From Hydrogenimonas sp. (GTDB lineage: Bacteria > Campylobacterota > Campylobacteria > Campylobacterales > Hydrogenimonadaceae), in assembly GCF_029932565.1 (NCBI RefSeq), contig NZ_JAOZPV010000002.1, forward strand, positions 1-56,565: a stretch of 56,565 nucleotides of DNA. The letters are read 5' to 3'. A program made the position numbers and the translations under genes. The notes beneath the pieces were generated by a model that had not been told where the DNA came from, ran no database searches, and saw only the letters and a program-made list of their open reading frames with translations. How positions within the stretch are numbered: position 1 is the stretch's first letter; each line of letters opens with the position of its first letter. Below are positions 29,008 to 37,968 of the stretch, in pieces.

Positions 29008-29842
29008 GATAGGTGCCGTTCTCTTTGACCTCGATTTTTCCTGCCTCTATCAGCTTTGTCAGAGCGCGTTTGAAGTTTTTTCGGCTGAGTCCCAGCAACT
29101 CCTTGATGCGCTCCGGATCGCTTTTGTAATTGAGCGGCAGCATTCCGTTGTGGTCGTGCAGCCAGGCCATCACCTTGTCGGCGGCCAGATTGTCACTCTT
29201 TTTGCCGATGGGGCGGGTCAGGAGGTCGATTTTGCCGTCGTCGCGAACCTGCTTGACATAAGCAGTGACAGTGTCGCCAACGGCAAGGGGACCGAAGACC
29301 TCCGAATGGAAAATGAGCCCTTCGTAGCGCCGGTTCACCACCGCCTTGTAGCCGAGTTCCGTTTTGCCGAAGATGTAGGCGTCAACCGCCTCGTTCCGTT
29401 TCAGCGTTTTGGATGAGGCTTTGGCGAGCTGCCGGTCGAATTTCTGTGTACCTGCCAGCCTGTGACTCTTTTCGTCGTACGTCACCAGAATCGCGTGGCA
29501 TTCTCCTCTGTGCATCGGCTCTTTTTGGAGCATTCTGGGGACGAAGAGGTCTTTTGGCAATCCCCAGTCTACAAAGGCGCCATGGGGAGTGAGATCCACC
29601 ACTTCCATCTCGGCCACTTCGCCCAGCATCGCACGGGGACGCTCCGTCGTTGCGACGATTCTCTCTTCACTGTCGGTATAGAGGAAGACATCAAGTGTAT
29701 CTCCTATTTTCATCGTTTCCGTAACGTAACGCTTCGGAAGCAGGACCTCTTTCTCCTTTTCGCTTGCGAGAACGAGACCGTGTGGCGTTTCACGGACGAT
29801 TTTCAGACGATTGACGGTTCCAAGTTCCAGATATGCATTCAT
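28985..29842 (-). CDS. cvfB: S1-domain RNA-binding protein, CvfB family
   Basis: LGTVNRLKIVRETPHGLVLASEKEKEVLLPKRYV, VDLTPHGAFVDWGLPKDLFVP, FGPLAVGDTVTAYVKQVRDDGKIDLLTR, LLGLSRKNFKRALTKLIEAGKIEV. Confidence 0.85.
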   Translation of the reverse strand: MNAYLELGTVNRLKIVRETPHGLVLASEKEKEVLLPKRYVTETMKIGDTLDVFLYTDSEERIVATTERPRAMLGEVAEMEVVDLTPHGAFVDWGLPKDLFVPRMLQKEPMHRGECHAILVTYDEKSHRLAGTQKFDRQLAKASSKTLKRNEAVDAYIFGKTELGYKAVVNRRYEGLIFHSEVFGPLAVGDTVTAYVKQVRDDGKIDLLTRPIGKKSDNLAADKVMAWLHDHNGMLPLNYKSDPERIKELLGLSRKNFKRALTKLIEAGKIEVKENGTYLRMKNGK

Positions 29843-29865
29843 GCCGCGATTATAGCGGAATTTTC

Positions 29866-30146
29866 AGATGGGTTCTAGAACCTATCCCAACAATCCCCAT
29901 AGGCGGGAATGGCACGCAAAAAGTGCGATGGCGAGGCGAAAAGTGCAGGGTGTAGCCGAAGCTACATTCAAGCTTTTCAACGAAACCAGTGTGCTTTTTG
30001 CGTGCCACCCTTCGGGCAGCGTGTTTTTGTCCCGATTCGTCGTTGGTTCTCCCCGATGTGGCTTTGGCCACATCTTCGTCGTACCGCCTCGACCTGGAAC
30101 AAAATCATTGCTGTTACCACCTATAGGGATGTTTGAGATGGGTTCT
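29866..30146. mobile_element. Candidate non-autonomous inverted-repeat element (MITE-like) or structured RNA locus, core 29877-30146
   Basis: 27-bp imperfect TIRs (22/27 matches) at 29877-29903 and 30120-30146; internal 13-bp perfect inverted repeat GGCACGCAAAAAG (29911-29923) / CTTTTTGCGTGCC (29994-30006); nested GAAAAG/CTTTTC and TGTAGC-CGAA-GCTACA; further hairpin ATGTGGC-TTTG-GCCACAT (30056-30073); 11-bp direct repeat AGATGGGTTCT at 29866 and 30136. Confidence 0.6.
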
Positions 30147-30291
30147 GGTCATTTTCGATACAGAAAAGCATTCGAAAATGCTATTACGTTTTTCACTGGA
30201 AATGCTTACAATGATTTGTGAAGAACCAACGCATATCCACCTTTCGGAAAAGAAGAGGTTCGATGGTTTTACCTTTCCAGAAGGAGTCCAG

Positions 30292-30513
30292 ATGGAGCAG
30301 AACGGCAATGACAACGGCATGCGGAACGAGAAGAAAAAAAGAGAAAAGAGAGACGGAGCAGATGTAACGCTTGAAAAAGTGGAAGAGAGGATCCGGGCTC
30401 TTTATGCACGATACAGGGCCGGTGATATGAGCGAAAGCGAATATTTCGGAAATCTGAGTCGACTTGACGACCTGCTTCAGAAACTCGAGAAAAAGGAGGG
30501 CGATCAGGAGTGA
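30292..30513 (+). CDS. Small charged protein with SHOCT-like helical C-terminus
   Basis: ATG 30292 with AGAAGGAG upstream; VEERIRALYARYRAGDMSESEYFGNLSRLDDLLQKLEKK. Confidence 0.55.
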   Translation: MEQNGNDNGMRNEKKKREKRDGADVTLEKVEERIRALYARYRAGDMSESEYFGNLSRLDDLLQKLEKKEGDQE

Positions 30514-31247
30514 GAGGTCATGCGATTTCGCATGTCGTCACCCAGTTTTTTATAGATGTAGAAAAATTTGAGAAGATAGATTTCAAGCCCCTCTTTATCG
30601 GTAAAGGGGTCAACTTCGAACTCACTGATGAGATGTCCATTGGTGCCGTCGACCAATCTGGCTCGGCTTGGATTCAGTGAGGAGTCGGTTTTCGGATCGA
30701 GTGGCAGGATCGGGATGCCGATCACTTCCGATATCTCGTCACGAACCTGTTTGAAACGGGGAATGAAATAGTCGTCGTCGGAATGGATGAGGCGGTCGAT
30801 CTCTTCACCGATGTAAAGCTCCAGCTGATTGATCGGCAGAATACCGCTGAAAAGAATGGTTACGGGAAATTCGGAAAGAGAGTCGACCCGTTTGATCCCG
30901 AAAACAAAATTCTGTTTTTCATCGACCAGATCATGGATATACTTGATGGAATTTTCGATATCATCCAGAGAGTGACCCGCATCTTCGTAGACTGCGACGA
31001 TACTGAGCGACTGTGTGATTTTGCGTCGGATTTTCTGTTCCTTCAGCTCTTGTCTGACATCGTCGTACGTAAGTTTGAGGACGAGAAACTCTCCTTTCAG
31101 CGCCAATGCCTCGTAAAGTGTTTTCTCGGAGAGTGGCATCGGCTGGTTTTCGTTGCATACCATACTGCTGATCGTCTCCTGCATCTCTCCGATATATTCG
31201 GACGGCGTTTTTTCTGCGACGATTTCGAGGATTTCCCGGCTATCCAT
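30504..31247 (-). CDS. Uncharacterised protein with possible FtsZ C-terminal-domain-like segment
   Basis: Clean ORF; SIVAVYEDAGHSLDDIENSIKYIHDLVDEKQNFVFGIKRVDSLSEFPVTILFSGI resembles the FtsZ C-terminal fold pattern by eye only. Confidence 0.65.
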   Translation of the reverse strand: MDSREILEIVAEKTPSEYIGEMQETISSMVCNENQPMPLSEKTLYEALALKGEFLVLKLTYDDVRQELKEQKIRRKITQSLSIVAVYEDAGHSLDDIENSIKYIHDLVDEKQNFVFGIKRVDSLSEFPVTILFSGILPINQLELYIGEEIDRLIHSDDDYFIPRFKQVRDEISEVIGIPILPLDPKTDSSLNPSRARLVDGTNGHLISEFEVDPFTDKEGLEIYLLKFFYIYKKLGDDMRNRMTSHS

Positions 31248-31250
31248 CCG

Positions 31251-31655
31251 TTATGCTTCCAATGCATTTTCCTGATAGGCTGCATACGCCTTGACGACAT
31301 TGTTCTGTTTTTGAATATCCCGAAGTGTCTGATAGAACTCGATGCCGCTTGGTGCGTCTGAATCCATGTCGGCCTCGGTGGTGACACTCATATAGATCTC
31401 CCATTGTGTCTTTTTCGATTGCGTTCCGATATACCCGACCGTCAATTCCCGTAAAGCATCTCTCTGTTCCTGCAGACCCGTTTTGACGTCATCGATCTTT
31501 TCAGCGATACGATCCTGTAGCTTGAGTCTGTTTTCCGGCGAAAGTTCCGGCTTTTCGAATTCGGGTATGGTTATGAGATCCGGTTTTCCCGGAATGGCCA
31601 CCGGCTGTTGATACTGGGCCAGATGCTGATAGGCACTTTGGGATGATATGTTCAT
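31251..31655 (-). CDS. Uncharacterised protein, co-oriented with the preceding gene
   Basis: Clean ORF; Gln-rich N-terminus (MNISSQSAYQHLAQYQQPV); candidate ATG 31655. Confidence 0.6.
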   Translation of the reverse strand: MNISSQSAYQHLAQYQQPVAIPGKPDLITIPEFEKPELSPENRLKLQDRIAEKIDDVKTGLQEQRDALRELTVGYIGTQSKKTQWEIYMSVTTEADMDSDAPSGIEFYQTLRDIQKQNNVVKAYAAYQENALEA

Positions 31656-31781
31656 GTCCGCATCCTTCATAATCATAATGCGTTAAATTATATCACGTTT
31701 CGTGCCGAACCTCTTTTCATAACAGATTGCTCTTCCTCTCTGCTACAATAATGGCATCAAATTCCGGAGCGTAACGGGCAG

Positions 31782-34700
31782 ATGCGAATCATTGAATATT
31801 TCCTTACCAACAAACGGCTCAACTATGTTCTTCTGCTTTTTATTCTCCTTGCCGGTATCAATGCCTATCGGGAGATTCCGAAAGAGCTCTTTCCCGATGT
31901 TACGCTCAATATGATCGACGTCTCCGGCGGGTATCCCGGTTCGAGTGCGAAGATTCTCGACAAGATGGCAGTCCGGGATATCGAGGATGCCATCGAAGGG
32001 ATCAGCGGCATCGAAACGACCGAGACGATCATCGTTCCGGGACGGTTCGATATCATTCTGACTCTGACGGACGATGCCGATCCGATCGATCTGTTGAGCA
32101 AGGTCAAGGATGCCATTGCGGCGAATCGCCAGTATCTTCCGGCCGATATGGTCGAACCGGTGGCGACATTGCTGATACGCAAGCAGGATCTGCTTTCGCT
32201 CTCCCTCTCGTCCAAAACGTTGAATCGTGAAGAGTTGATCGATGTGGCGAAGAGTGTAAAAAGCAAAATCATGCATATGGACGGTATCGCCGAGGTGAAA
32301 ATCTATGGCGATTCCGACGAAGAGATCCTGATACGGATCGATTCCGAGGCCGTCGCAGCATACGGTATCAGCCAGAGAACGCTGCTCAACGCCATTTCGA
32401 ATCTCTCATACATCTATCCGGTCGGCAATATCGAACAGCCGGGCAACTATATTTTTCTCTCGACTGTCCATGGCCGGCAAGGGGAGAAGGCATGGGAAAA
32501 CGCGCTGCTTCGTGTCGATGGCAAAACGATCCGCCTGGGGGATGTGGCGGAGGTGACACGCCGGCTCTCCCAGACGGCGACACTCTCCTCTTTCAATACA
32601 CTCGACAATGTGACACTGAAAGTCTACAAAGCATCCGAGGGCGATGCGATTGTCCTCTCCAAAGAGCTCGGACGTTTTGTCGAAACACTGGAAAAGGAGT
32701 ATCCGGAACTTATATTCAATATCTACCACGACTCGTCGGTTCCGATCAAAAAACGACTCGACGTCATCATTTCGAATATCATGTTCGGGCTGATACTCAT
32801 TTTTATCACGATGGCACTGCTTGTCAACTTCCGAATCGCGGCGATCGTGACGATGGGTATTCCCTTTTCGTTCGCCATCGGTCTGCTTTTTATCTACTAT
32901 ATGGGATATACGATCAATATCGTATCCCTTCTTGGTGCATTGATCGTGATCGGAATCGTCGTCGATGATGCGGTGGTCGTTGCGGAGAATATCCAGCGAT
33001 ATCTCGACGAAGGGATGGAGCGTCACGCTGCCGTGCTGCGCGGAGTACGTGAAATGATGCTGCCTGTTACATTGGCGACGGTAACGACGGTGGTCGCCTT
33101 CCTGCCCCTTTTCCTCCTCTCCGGTGAGATATCCCATTTCATCATTCTGATTCCGATTGTCGTCATCATGGTGCTCCTGGGTTCACTGATCGAAAGCTTC
33201 CTTTTTCTTCCCCTGCATACCAAAGAGTTCCTGAAAAAGGGCGGAAGCATGGTCGAGTGGAGACCGCTTCAGAAGCAGTATGAACGATCGCTCATGTTCA
33301 TTGTCCGCCACAAAAAGAGTTTTCTGGCGCTCTTTGTGCTCGGTATTCCGCTGGCGACGGTCATGATGCTCAAACAGACCCATTTCCAGTTTTTCCCTTC
33401 ATTCGACAGCCGCTACATTTACGTTACGGGGCGTACCGACCTCAATACCCCGATCGAAACGACACACAAAGTGGCCAGGGAGATCGAAGCGGCGCTGCTG
33501 AAGCACAGGAAGGAACTGGGTATGAAATCGGTCTCCGCCGTCGCCGGTTCTCGTACGACGATGGGTGGTGAAAACGAAAAGGACAACGGATCGTTCTACA
33601 TCACCCTGGAGCTCTACGATCTGGTCGATACCGACTGGATCAACCAATATCTGAACCCCATTCTCAATCTTTCGTTCGATTTTCGCGATCCCGAAAAACG
33701 GCGTACACTCAAGACCTACGAGCTCGCCGGGAAGATCGAAACGATCATCGCACCCTTTCGAACACGCTATCGTCTCGAGGAACTGGGAGTCCGTCAGCGC
33801 CACATCGGTGTCATACGCAACGACATCAAAATCAACTTTTCCGGCAACGATGACGAGAAAATCATCAAGGCGATGGAACGGGTCAAAAAGGCGCTCGCCG
33901 CAACCGCCGGTGTAACAGGTGTCAGCGACAATCTGCAATATGGCAAGATGGAGTGGCAGATGCGCATCAATGATTACGGCGAGAAGCTTGGGCTGACAGA
34001 AGGGGAAGTGGCGCGGCTGCTTTCGGGCTATTTTCTCGAACGGCGCCAGGCGATGACATTCGGCAAAGAGGGGGTCGTCGAAATACGCACCGAAGAGATC
34101 GGAAAAGACAATATTTCGCGTCTGGAGCATTTCGACTATCCGCTTTCCGACAGCCGGTTCGTAAAACTTCGTGACATTGTCGACTTTGTGAAGTCACGTG
34201 ATTTCATGCAGATCAAGAAACGTGACGGCGAAGTCGTCAAAACCGTTTTCGCAACAGTCGACAAACGTCAAACGACGGCCAACGATGTGCTCGACGCGAT
34301 CGCTCCTCTGCTGAAAACCATCGAAACCGAAGGGGTAAAAATCCGGCTGATGGGTGAAAAAGAGAAGAACAGGCAGCTCGCCAAAGAGATGAAACACGCC
34401 GTCGCCATCGCACTCTTTCTGATTCTGATTACACTGCTGCTGATCTTTTCGAAAATCAAATATGCACTGATGGTGATGTCGGTGATCCCCTTTTCGATTC
34501 TGGGGGCGCTTGCAGGGCACCTGCTGCTGGAGATCAACCTTTCGATGCCTTCGCTTATCGGTATTCTTGGCCTTGCCGGTGTTGTCGTGAACGACGGTAT
34601 CATCATGCTCGACTTTCTGCATGGCACACACGATACCCATGCCTTTTTTCAGAGAGCCGCGCTTCGTCTGCGCCCGATTCTCATCACCTCGATCACGACC

Positions 34701-34862
34701 TTTCTCGGTCTCTTCACGCTGATATTCTTTGCGACGGGCCAGGCGGTCATTCTCCAGCCCATTGCCGTTGCGATCGGTTTCGGACTCATCTGGGGAACGA
34801 TTTTGAACCTCTTCTATCTACCGACACTCTACGCGGTTGTCAACCGGATTGAAATTAAATGA
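31782..34862 (+). CDS. RND (AcrB/HAE-type) efflux permease
   Basis: Full-length RND protein; GALIVIGIVVDDAVVVAENIQRYLDEG, second-half GILGLAGVVVNDGIIMLDF, repeated TM bundles. Confidence 0.93.
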   Translation: MRIIEYFLTNKRLNYVLLLFILLAGINAYREIPKELFPDVTLNMIDVSGGYPGSSAKILDKMAVRDIEDAIEGISGIETTETIIVPGRFDIILTLTDDADPIDLLSKVKDAIAANRQYLPADMVEPVATLLIRKQDLLSLSLSSKTLNREELIDVAKSVKSKIMHMDGIAEVKIYGDSDEEILIRIDSEAVAAYGISQRTLLNAISNLSYIYPVGNIEQPGNYIFLSTVHGRQGEKAWENALLRVDGKTIRLGDVAEVTRRLSQTATLSSFNTLDNVTLKVYKASEGDAIVLSKELGRFVETLEKEYPELIFNIYHDSSVPIKKRLDVIISNIMFGLILIFITMALLVNFRIAAIVTMGIPFSFAIGLLFIYYMGYTINIVSLLGALIVIGIVVDDAVVVAENIQRYLDEGMERHAAVLRGVREMMLPVTLATVTTVVAFLPLFLLSGEISHFIILIPIVVIMVLLGSLIESFLFLPLHTKEFLKKGGSMVEWRPLQKQYERSLMFIVRHKKSFLALFVLGIPLATVMMLKQTHFQFFPSFDSRYIYVTGRTDLNTPIETTHKVAREIEAALLKHRKELGMKSVSAVAGSRTTMGGENEKDNGSFYITLELYDLVDTDWINQYLNPILNLSFDFRDPEKRRTLKTYELAGKIETIIAPFRTRYRLEELGVRQRHIGVIRNDIKINFSGNDDEKIIKAMERVKKALAATAGVTGVSDNLQYGKMEWQMRINDYGEKLGLTEGEVARLLSGYFLERRQAMTFGKEGVVEIRTEEIGKDNISRLEHFDYPLSDSRFVKLRDIVDFVKSRDFMQIKKRDGEVVKTVFATVDKRQTTANDVLDAIAPLLKTIETEGVKIRLMGEKEKNRQLAKEMKHAVAIALFLILITLLLIFSKIKYALMVMSVIPFSILGALAGHLLLEINLSMPSLIGILGLAGVVVNDGIIMLDFLHGTHDTHAFFQRAALRLRPILITSITTFLGLFTLIFFATGQAVILQPIAVAIGFGLIWGTILNLFYLPTLYAVVNRIEIK

Positions 34863-34905
34863 ATAAATCTATATAATCTGACAGATTTATGCGAAAAGGG
34901 ATAGG

Positions 34906-35595
34906 ATGACACAAGAAGAGCTTGATGCGTTGATGGCCGGCGACCTCGACCTGGAGTCGGAGGCACTTTCTGACGATGTCTCTCCGGTCGAAAAAAAACT
35001 CGATCTCTCTTCTGCTGACGAACAGGAGGAAGAGGATGGCGGCGAAGAAGAGGTTATTACGCCGCCACCGGCGACAAAAGAGCATCGTGTTGTCAGCCAG
35101 CTTGACGATGTCACACGCGATTCGGAAGAGAAGGCGAGCGAGATTTTCGATGCGCTCGATGTGGTGCTCAACGATGTCGAGGGTGCGATCGGTGCGATCG
35201 GAAAGATGCAGAGCATCGCCGACGACTTCGAAAATCTTTTTACCACTTTACAGAAAAAGTTTCCCCATATCACCCGATTCGCGCAGGCCGGTGACCAGGC
35301 GGCCGAACTGAGAAAACTGGGTGACGAGGCGGTGGAGATGCTTCAGAGCGCCGATACGCAGATTCTGGGTGCGATGGATACGATGCAGTACCAGGATATC
35401 CACCGCCAGAAGATCGAGCGTGTCATCAATATCATGCGGGCGCTCAGCCGCTACATGAGTGCACTCTTCGAAGGCAATATCGAAGATGAAAAGCGTGTCA
35501 AATCGGCACGTCATATCGAGGGGGACACCGGCACGGAAGAGGTGATCTCCAATGACGATATCGAAGCGTTGATCGCTCAGTTCGGAGGCAAATAG
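34906..35595 (+). CDS. cheZ: Remote CheZ-family chemotaxis phosphatase
   Basis: ADTQILGAMDTMQYQDIHRQKIERVINIMRALSRYM matches the CheZ active-site helix pattern; C-terminal SNDDIEALIAQFGGK. Confidence 0.8.
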   Translation: MTQEELDALMAGDLDLESEALSDDVSPVEKKLDLSSADEQEEEDGGEEEVITPPPATKEHRVVSQLDDVTRDSEEKASEIFDALDVVLNDVEGAIGAIGKMQSIADDFENLFTTLQKKFPHITRFAQAGDQAAELRKLGDEAVEMLQSADTQILGAMDTMQYQDIHRQKIERVINIMRALSRYMSALFEGNIEDEKRVKSARHIEGDTGTEEVISNDDIEALIAQFGGK

Positions 35596-35596
35596 A

Positions 35597-36859
35597 TTGG
35601 TGGAACTTCTCTCGCCGGCCGGCAATCTCGAGAAACTGAAAATCGCATTCGCCTATGGTGCCGATGCCGTCTATGGCGGGGTGAGCCACTTTTCGCTGCG
35701 GATTCGGAGCGGCAAAGAATTCACCTACGAGACGTTTCAGGAGGGAATTGACTACGCCCATGCCTTGGGCAAAAAGGTCTATGTGACGATCAACGGCTTT
35801 CCGTTCAATTCACAGCTCGAACTCTACCGCAACCATATGGAGAGGATGGCGGCGATGGGGCCGGACGCTTTCATCATCGCGACACCGGGACTCGTGAAAA
35901 TGTCCAAAGAGGTGGCACCCGACATTCCGATCCACCTTTCGACCCAGGCGAATGTCATGAATGTGCTCGATGCGCAGTTCTATTACGATCTGGGTGTCAG
36001 CCGCATCATCGCGGCGCGGGAGATCAGTCTGCGCGATCTGGAGGCGATCAAACAGGAGCTGCCGGATCTCGAACTCGAAGTCTTCGTGCATGGCTCGATG
36101 TGTTTCGCCTACAGCGGACGATGTCTCATCAGCTCCCTGCAGAGTGGGCGTGTGCCCAACCGCGGAAGCTGTGCCAACGATTGTCGCTTTCCCTATGTAC
36201 TCTATGCCGAAAATCCGGAAACGGGTGTGACGTTCCGGCTTGAAGAGGAAGAGGGGCTGGGGACCTATATCATGAATGCCAGGGATATGAATCTGGCCTC
36301 CCATATCGACGAGATTCTCGCATCGGGTGTCATCGATTCGCTCAAGATCGAGGGGCGGACGAAGAGCCCCTACTACGTGGCGGTGACGGCCCATGCCTAC
36401 CGGCAGGCGATCGACGATTTCTACGCCGGTAGATTCGATGCCGAAAAATACCAGAAAGAGCTCCATACGACGAAGCATCGCGGGTTCACCGACGCCTATC
36501 TGATCCACCGTCCGTTCGAACGTGAGGGGACGCAGAGTCTGGAGAGCTCGATCAGCGAGGGAACCCACCAGGTCGAAGCACTGGTAGACGAAGCGGGACT
36601 CGCATTTCTGGTCAAGGACAGGGTCTGTGAAGGTGACGAAATGGAGATCCTGTCGCCTGCGCCGATTCTTGAACAGGTCGAGAACGAGCGCGGCTCGATA
36701 TTCCGAAAAACGGATGGGAGCTGGTGGCTGAAGATGGAAAAACTGGAGACCCCGACGGGCAAAACCTACGAGTGTATTCACAGCGGCAACGAAAATCCGA
36801 TTCTGCTGCCGACACCTCTTCCGCCATTTACATTTTTGCGAAAGCCTCTCCATGGATGA
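35597..36859 (+). CDS. U32-family peptidase / tRNA hydroxylation-type protein (YegQ/TrhP-like)
   Basis: MVELLSPAGNLEKLKIAFAYGADAVYGGVSHFSLR, VFVHGSMCFAYSGRCLISS, NRGSCANDCRFPY, DSLKIEGRTKSPYYVA. Confidence 0.93.
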   Translation: MVELLSPAGNLEKLKIAFAYGADAVYGGVSHFSLRIRSGKEFTYETFQEGIDYAHALGKKVYVTINGFPFNSQLELYRNHMERMAAMGPDAFIIATPGLVKMSKEVAPDIPIHLSTQANVMNVLDAQFYYDLGVSRIIAAREISLRDLEAIKQELPDLELEVFVHGSMCFAYSGRCLISSLQSGRVPNRGSCANDCRFPYVLYAENPETGVTFRLEEEEGLGTYIMNARDMNLASHIDEILASGVIDSLKIEGRTKSPYYVAVTAHAYRQAIDDFYAGRFDAEKYQKELHTTKHRGFTDAYLIHRPFEREGTQSLESSISEGTHQVEALVDEAGLAFLVKDRVCEGDEMEILSPAPILEQVENERGSIFRKTDGSWWLKMEKLETPTGKTYECIHSGNENPILLPTPLPPFTFLRKPLHG

Positions 36860-37190
36860 GACGTTGACACGGAACCGGCTGATCCGCATCTGGTGGGCAT
36901 GGCAGTGGCGCACGGTTGTTGCCACCTTCATCGGTTCTCTTGTCCTGATTACGGTCTTTGCCTTTTTCGCCGGATTTTTCGGTATGGACAAACAGCTCAT
37001 TACCTTGATCGGCAATCTGATCTACATGGGGGTCGGCATATTTGCCTCCATCTGGTTTCTGGGGTTTGTTCTCAAAAAAGATTTCGGAGATTTCAGGCTG
37101 ACGATTGAGGAGAGAAGATATTGTGAGAGGCCGCCGAAGGAGGAGAAGGAAAAAACAGATGAATTGAAAACCGAAGATCAAATTGTTTGA
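36852..37190 (+). CDS. Small two-TM membrane protein
   Basis: ORF overlapping the upstream gene; hydrophobic segments TVVATFIGSLVLITVFAFFAGFFG and LIYMGVGIFASIWFLGFVL. Confidence 0.65.
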   Translation: MDETLTRNRLIRIWWAWQWRTVVATFIGSLVLITVFAFFAGFFGMDKQLITLIGNLIYMGVGIFASIWFLGFVLKKDFGDFRLTIEERRYCERPPKEEKEKTDELKTEDQIV

Positions 37191-37204
37191 TTTTCGGTTT
37201 TCAA
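37164..37204. promoter_or_regulatory. Long hairpin directly upstream of purE
   Basis: TTGAAAACCGAAGATCAAA-TTG-TTTGATTTTCGGTTTTCAA, 19-bp stem with a single wobble position, overlapping the upstream gene's stop codon. Confidence 0.6.
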
Positions 37205-37224
37205 TCCAACAATCAGGAGAGAGC

Positions 37225-37725
37225 ATGAGATTTGTATCGATCATCATCGGAAGCAAGAGCGATTATGAGGTCATGAAGGAGTGCGGCAAGACGCTGGAAA
37301 AATTCGGTGTTCCGTATGAACTGATCATCTCGTCGGCCCATCGGAGCCCCGACCGAACGAAAACCTATATCAAAGAGGCGGAAGAGCGCGGCGCCGTCGT
37401 TTTCATTGCTGCAGCGGGCATGGCGGCCCATCTGGCGGGTGCCGTGGCGGCAACGACGATCAAGCCGGTCATCGGTGTACCGATGAGTTCGTCCGATCTT
37501 CGCGGCGAGGATGCTCTGCTCAGTACCGTTATGATGCCGGCCGGCATGCCGGTCGCGACGCTCGCTATCGGAAAAGCGGGTGCCATCAACAGTGCCTATC
37601 TGGCAATGCAGATTCTGGCTATCGACGACGATGAACTGAAGGTGAAACTGACGGAGGATCGTCTGGCGAAGGCGAAGAAGGTGGAGACCGATTCGGCGGA
37701 GATCGAGGTGTTGATTTCAAAGTGA
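37225..37725 (+). CDS. purE: N5-carboxyaminoimidazole ribonucleotide mutase
   Basis: VSIIIGSKSDYEVMKECGKTLEKFGVPYELIISSAHRSP; IAAAGMAAHLAGAVAATTIKPVIGVPM; ATG 37225 with AGGAGAG. Confidence 0.97.
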   Translation: MRFVSIIIGSKSDYEVMKECGKTLEKFGVPYELIISSAHRSPDRTKTYIKEAEERGAVVFIAAAGMAAHLAGAVAATTIKPVIGVPMSSSDLRGEDALLSTVMMPAGMPVATLAIGKAGAINSAYLAMQILAIDDDELKVKLTEDRLAKAKKVETDSAEIEVLISK

Positions 37726-37796
37726 CACTTCCGGCGATGCCCCCTGTTGTGAGGGTCTCGCGTCCAACCTTCCGCCCCGCTTTCACGCCGGTTCCC

Positions 37797-37858
37797 GAAA
37801 TGCCGTTTCGGCATTTCTGTGGGGATTTCGGACGATTTTTCTCTCTTGAAAAATCGTC
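37797..37858. other. Two strong hairpins in the purE-DUF3972 intergenic region
   Basis: GAAATGCCG-TTT-CGGCATTTC (37797-37817) and GACGATTTTTC-TCTCTT-GAAAAATCGTC (37831-37858). Confidence 0.6.
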
Positions 37859-37968
37859 TCCCGGTATTCGTTTTGAAAGTCGGGCAGATTGAATGCTTCA
37901 TGGTCGAGAAATTGGAATGGTAGTTGCATTTGATTGGCATCAGTAGCTTTGAGCAAAAGGAAAAATAG

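Noticed and set aside
29868-30221. Short ORFs inside the inverted-repeat element (117, 75, 73 and 63 aa)
   Set aside because: They arise on both strands from the palindromic sequence; no SD-supported start or recognisable domain. The DNA structure is the better explanation.
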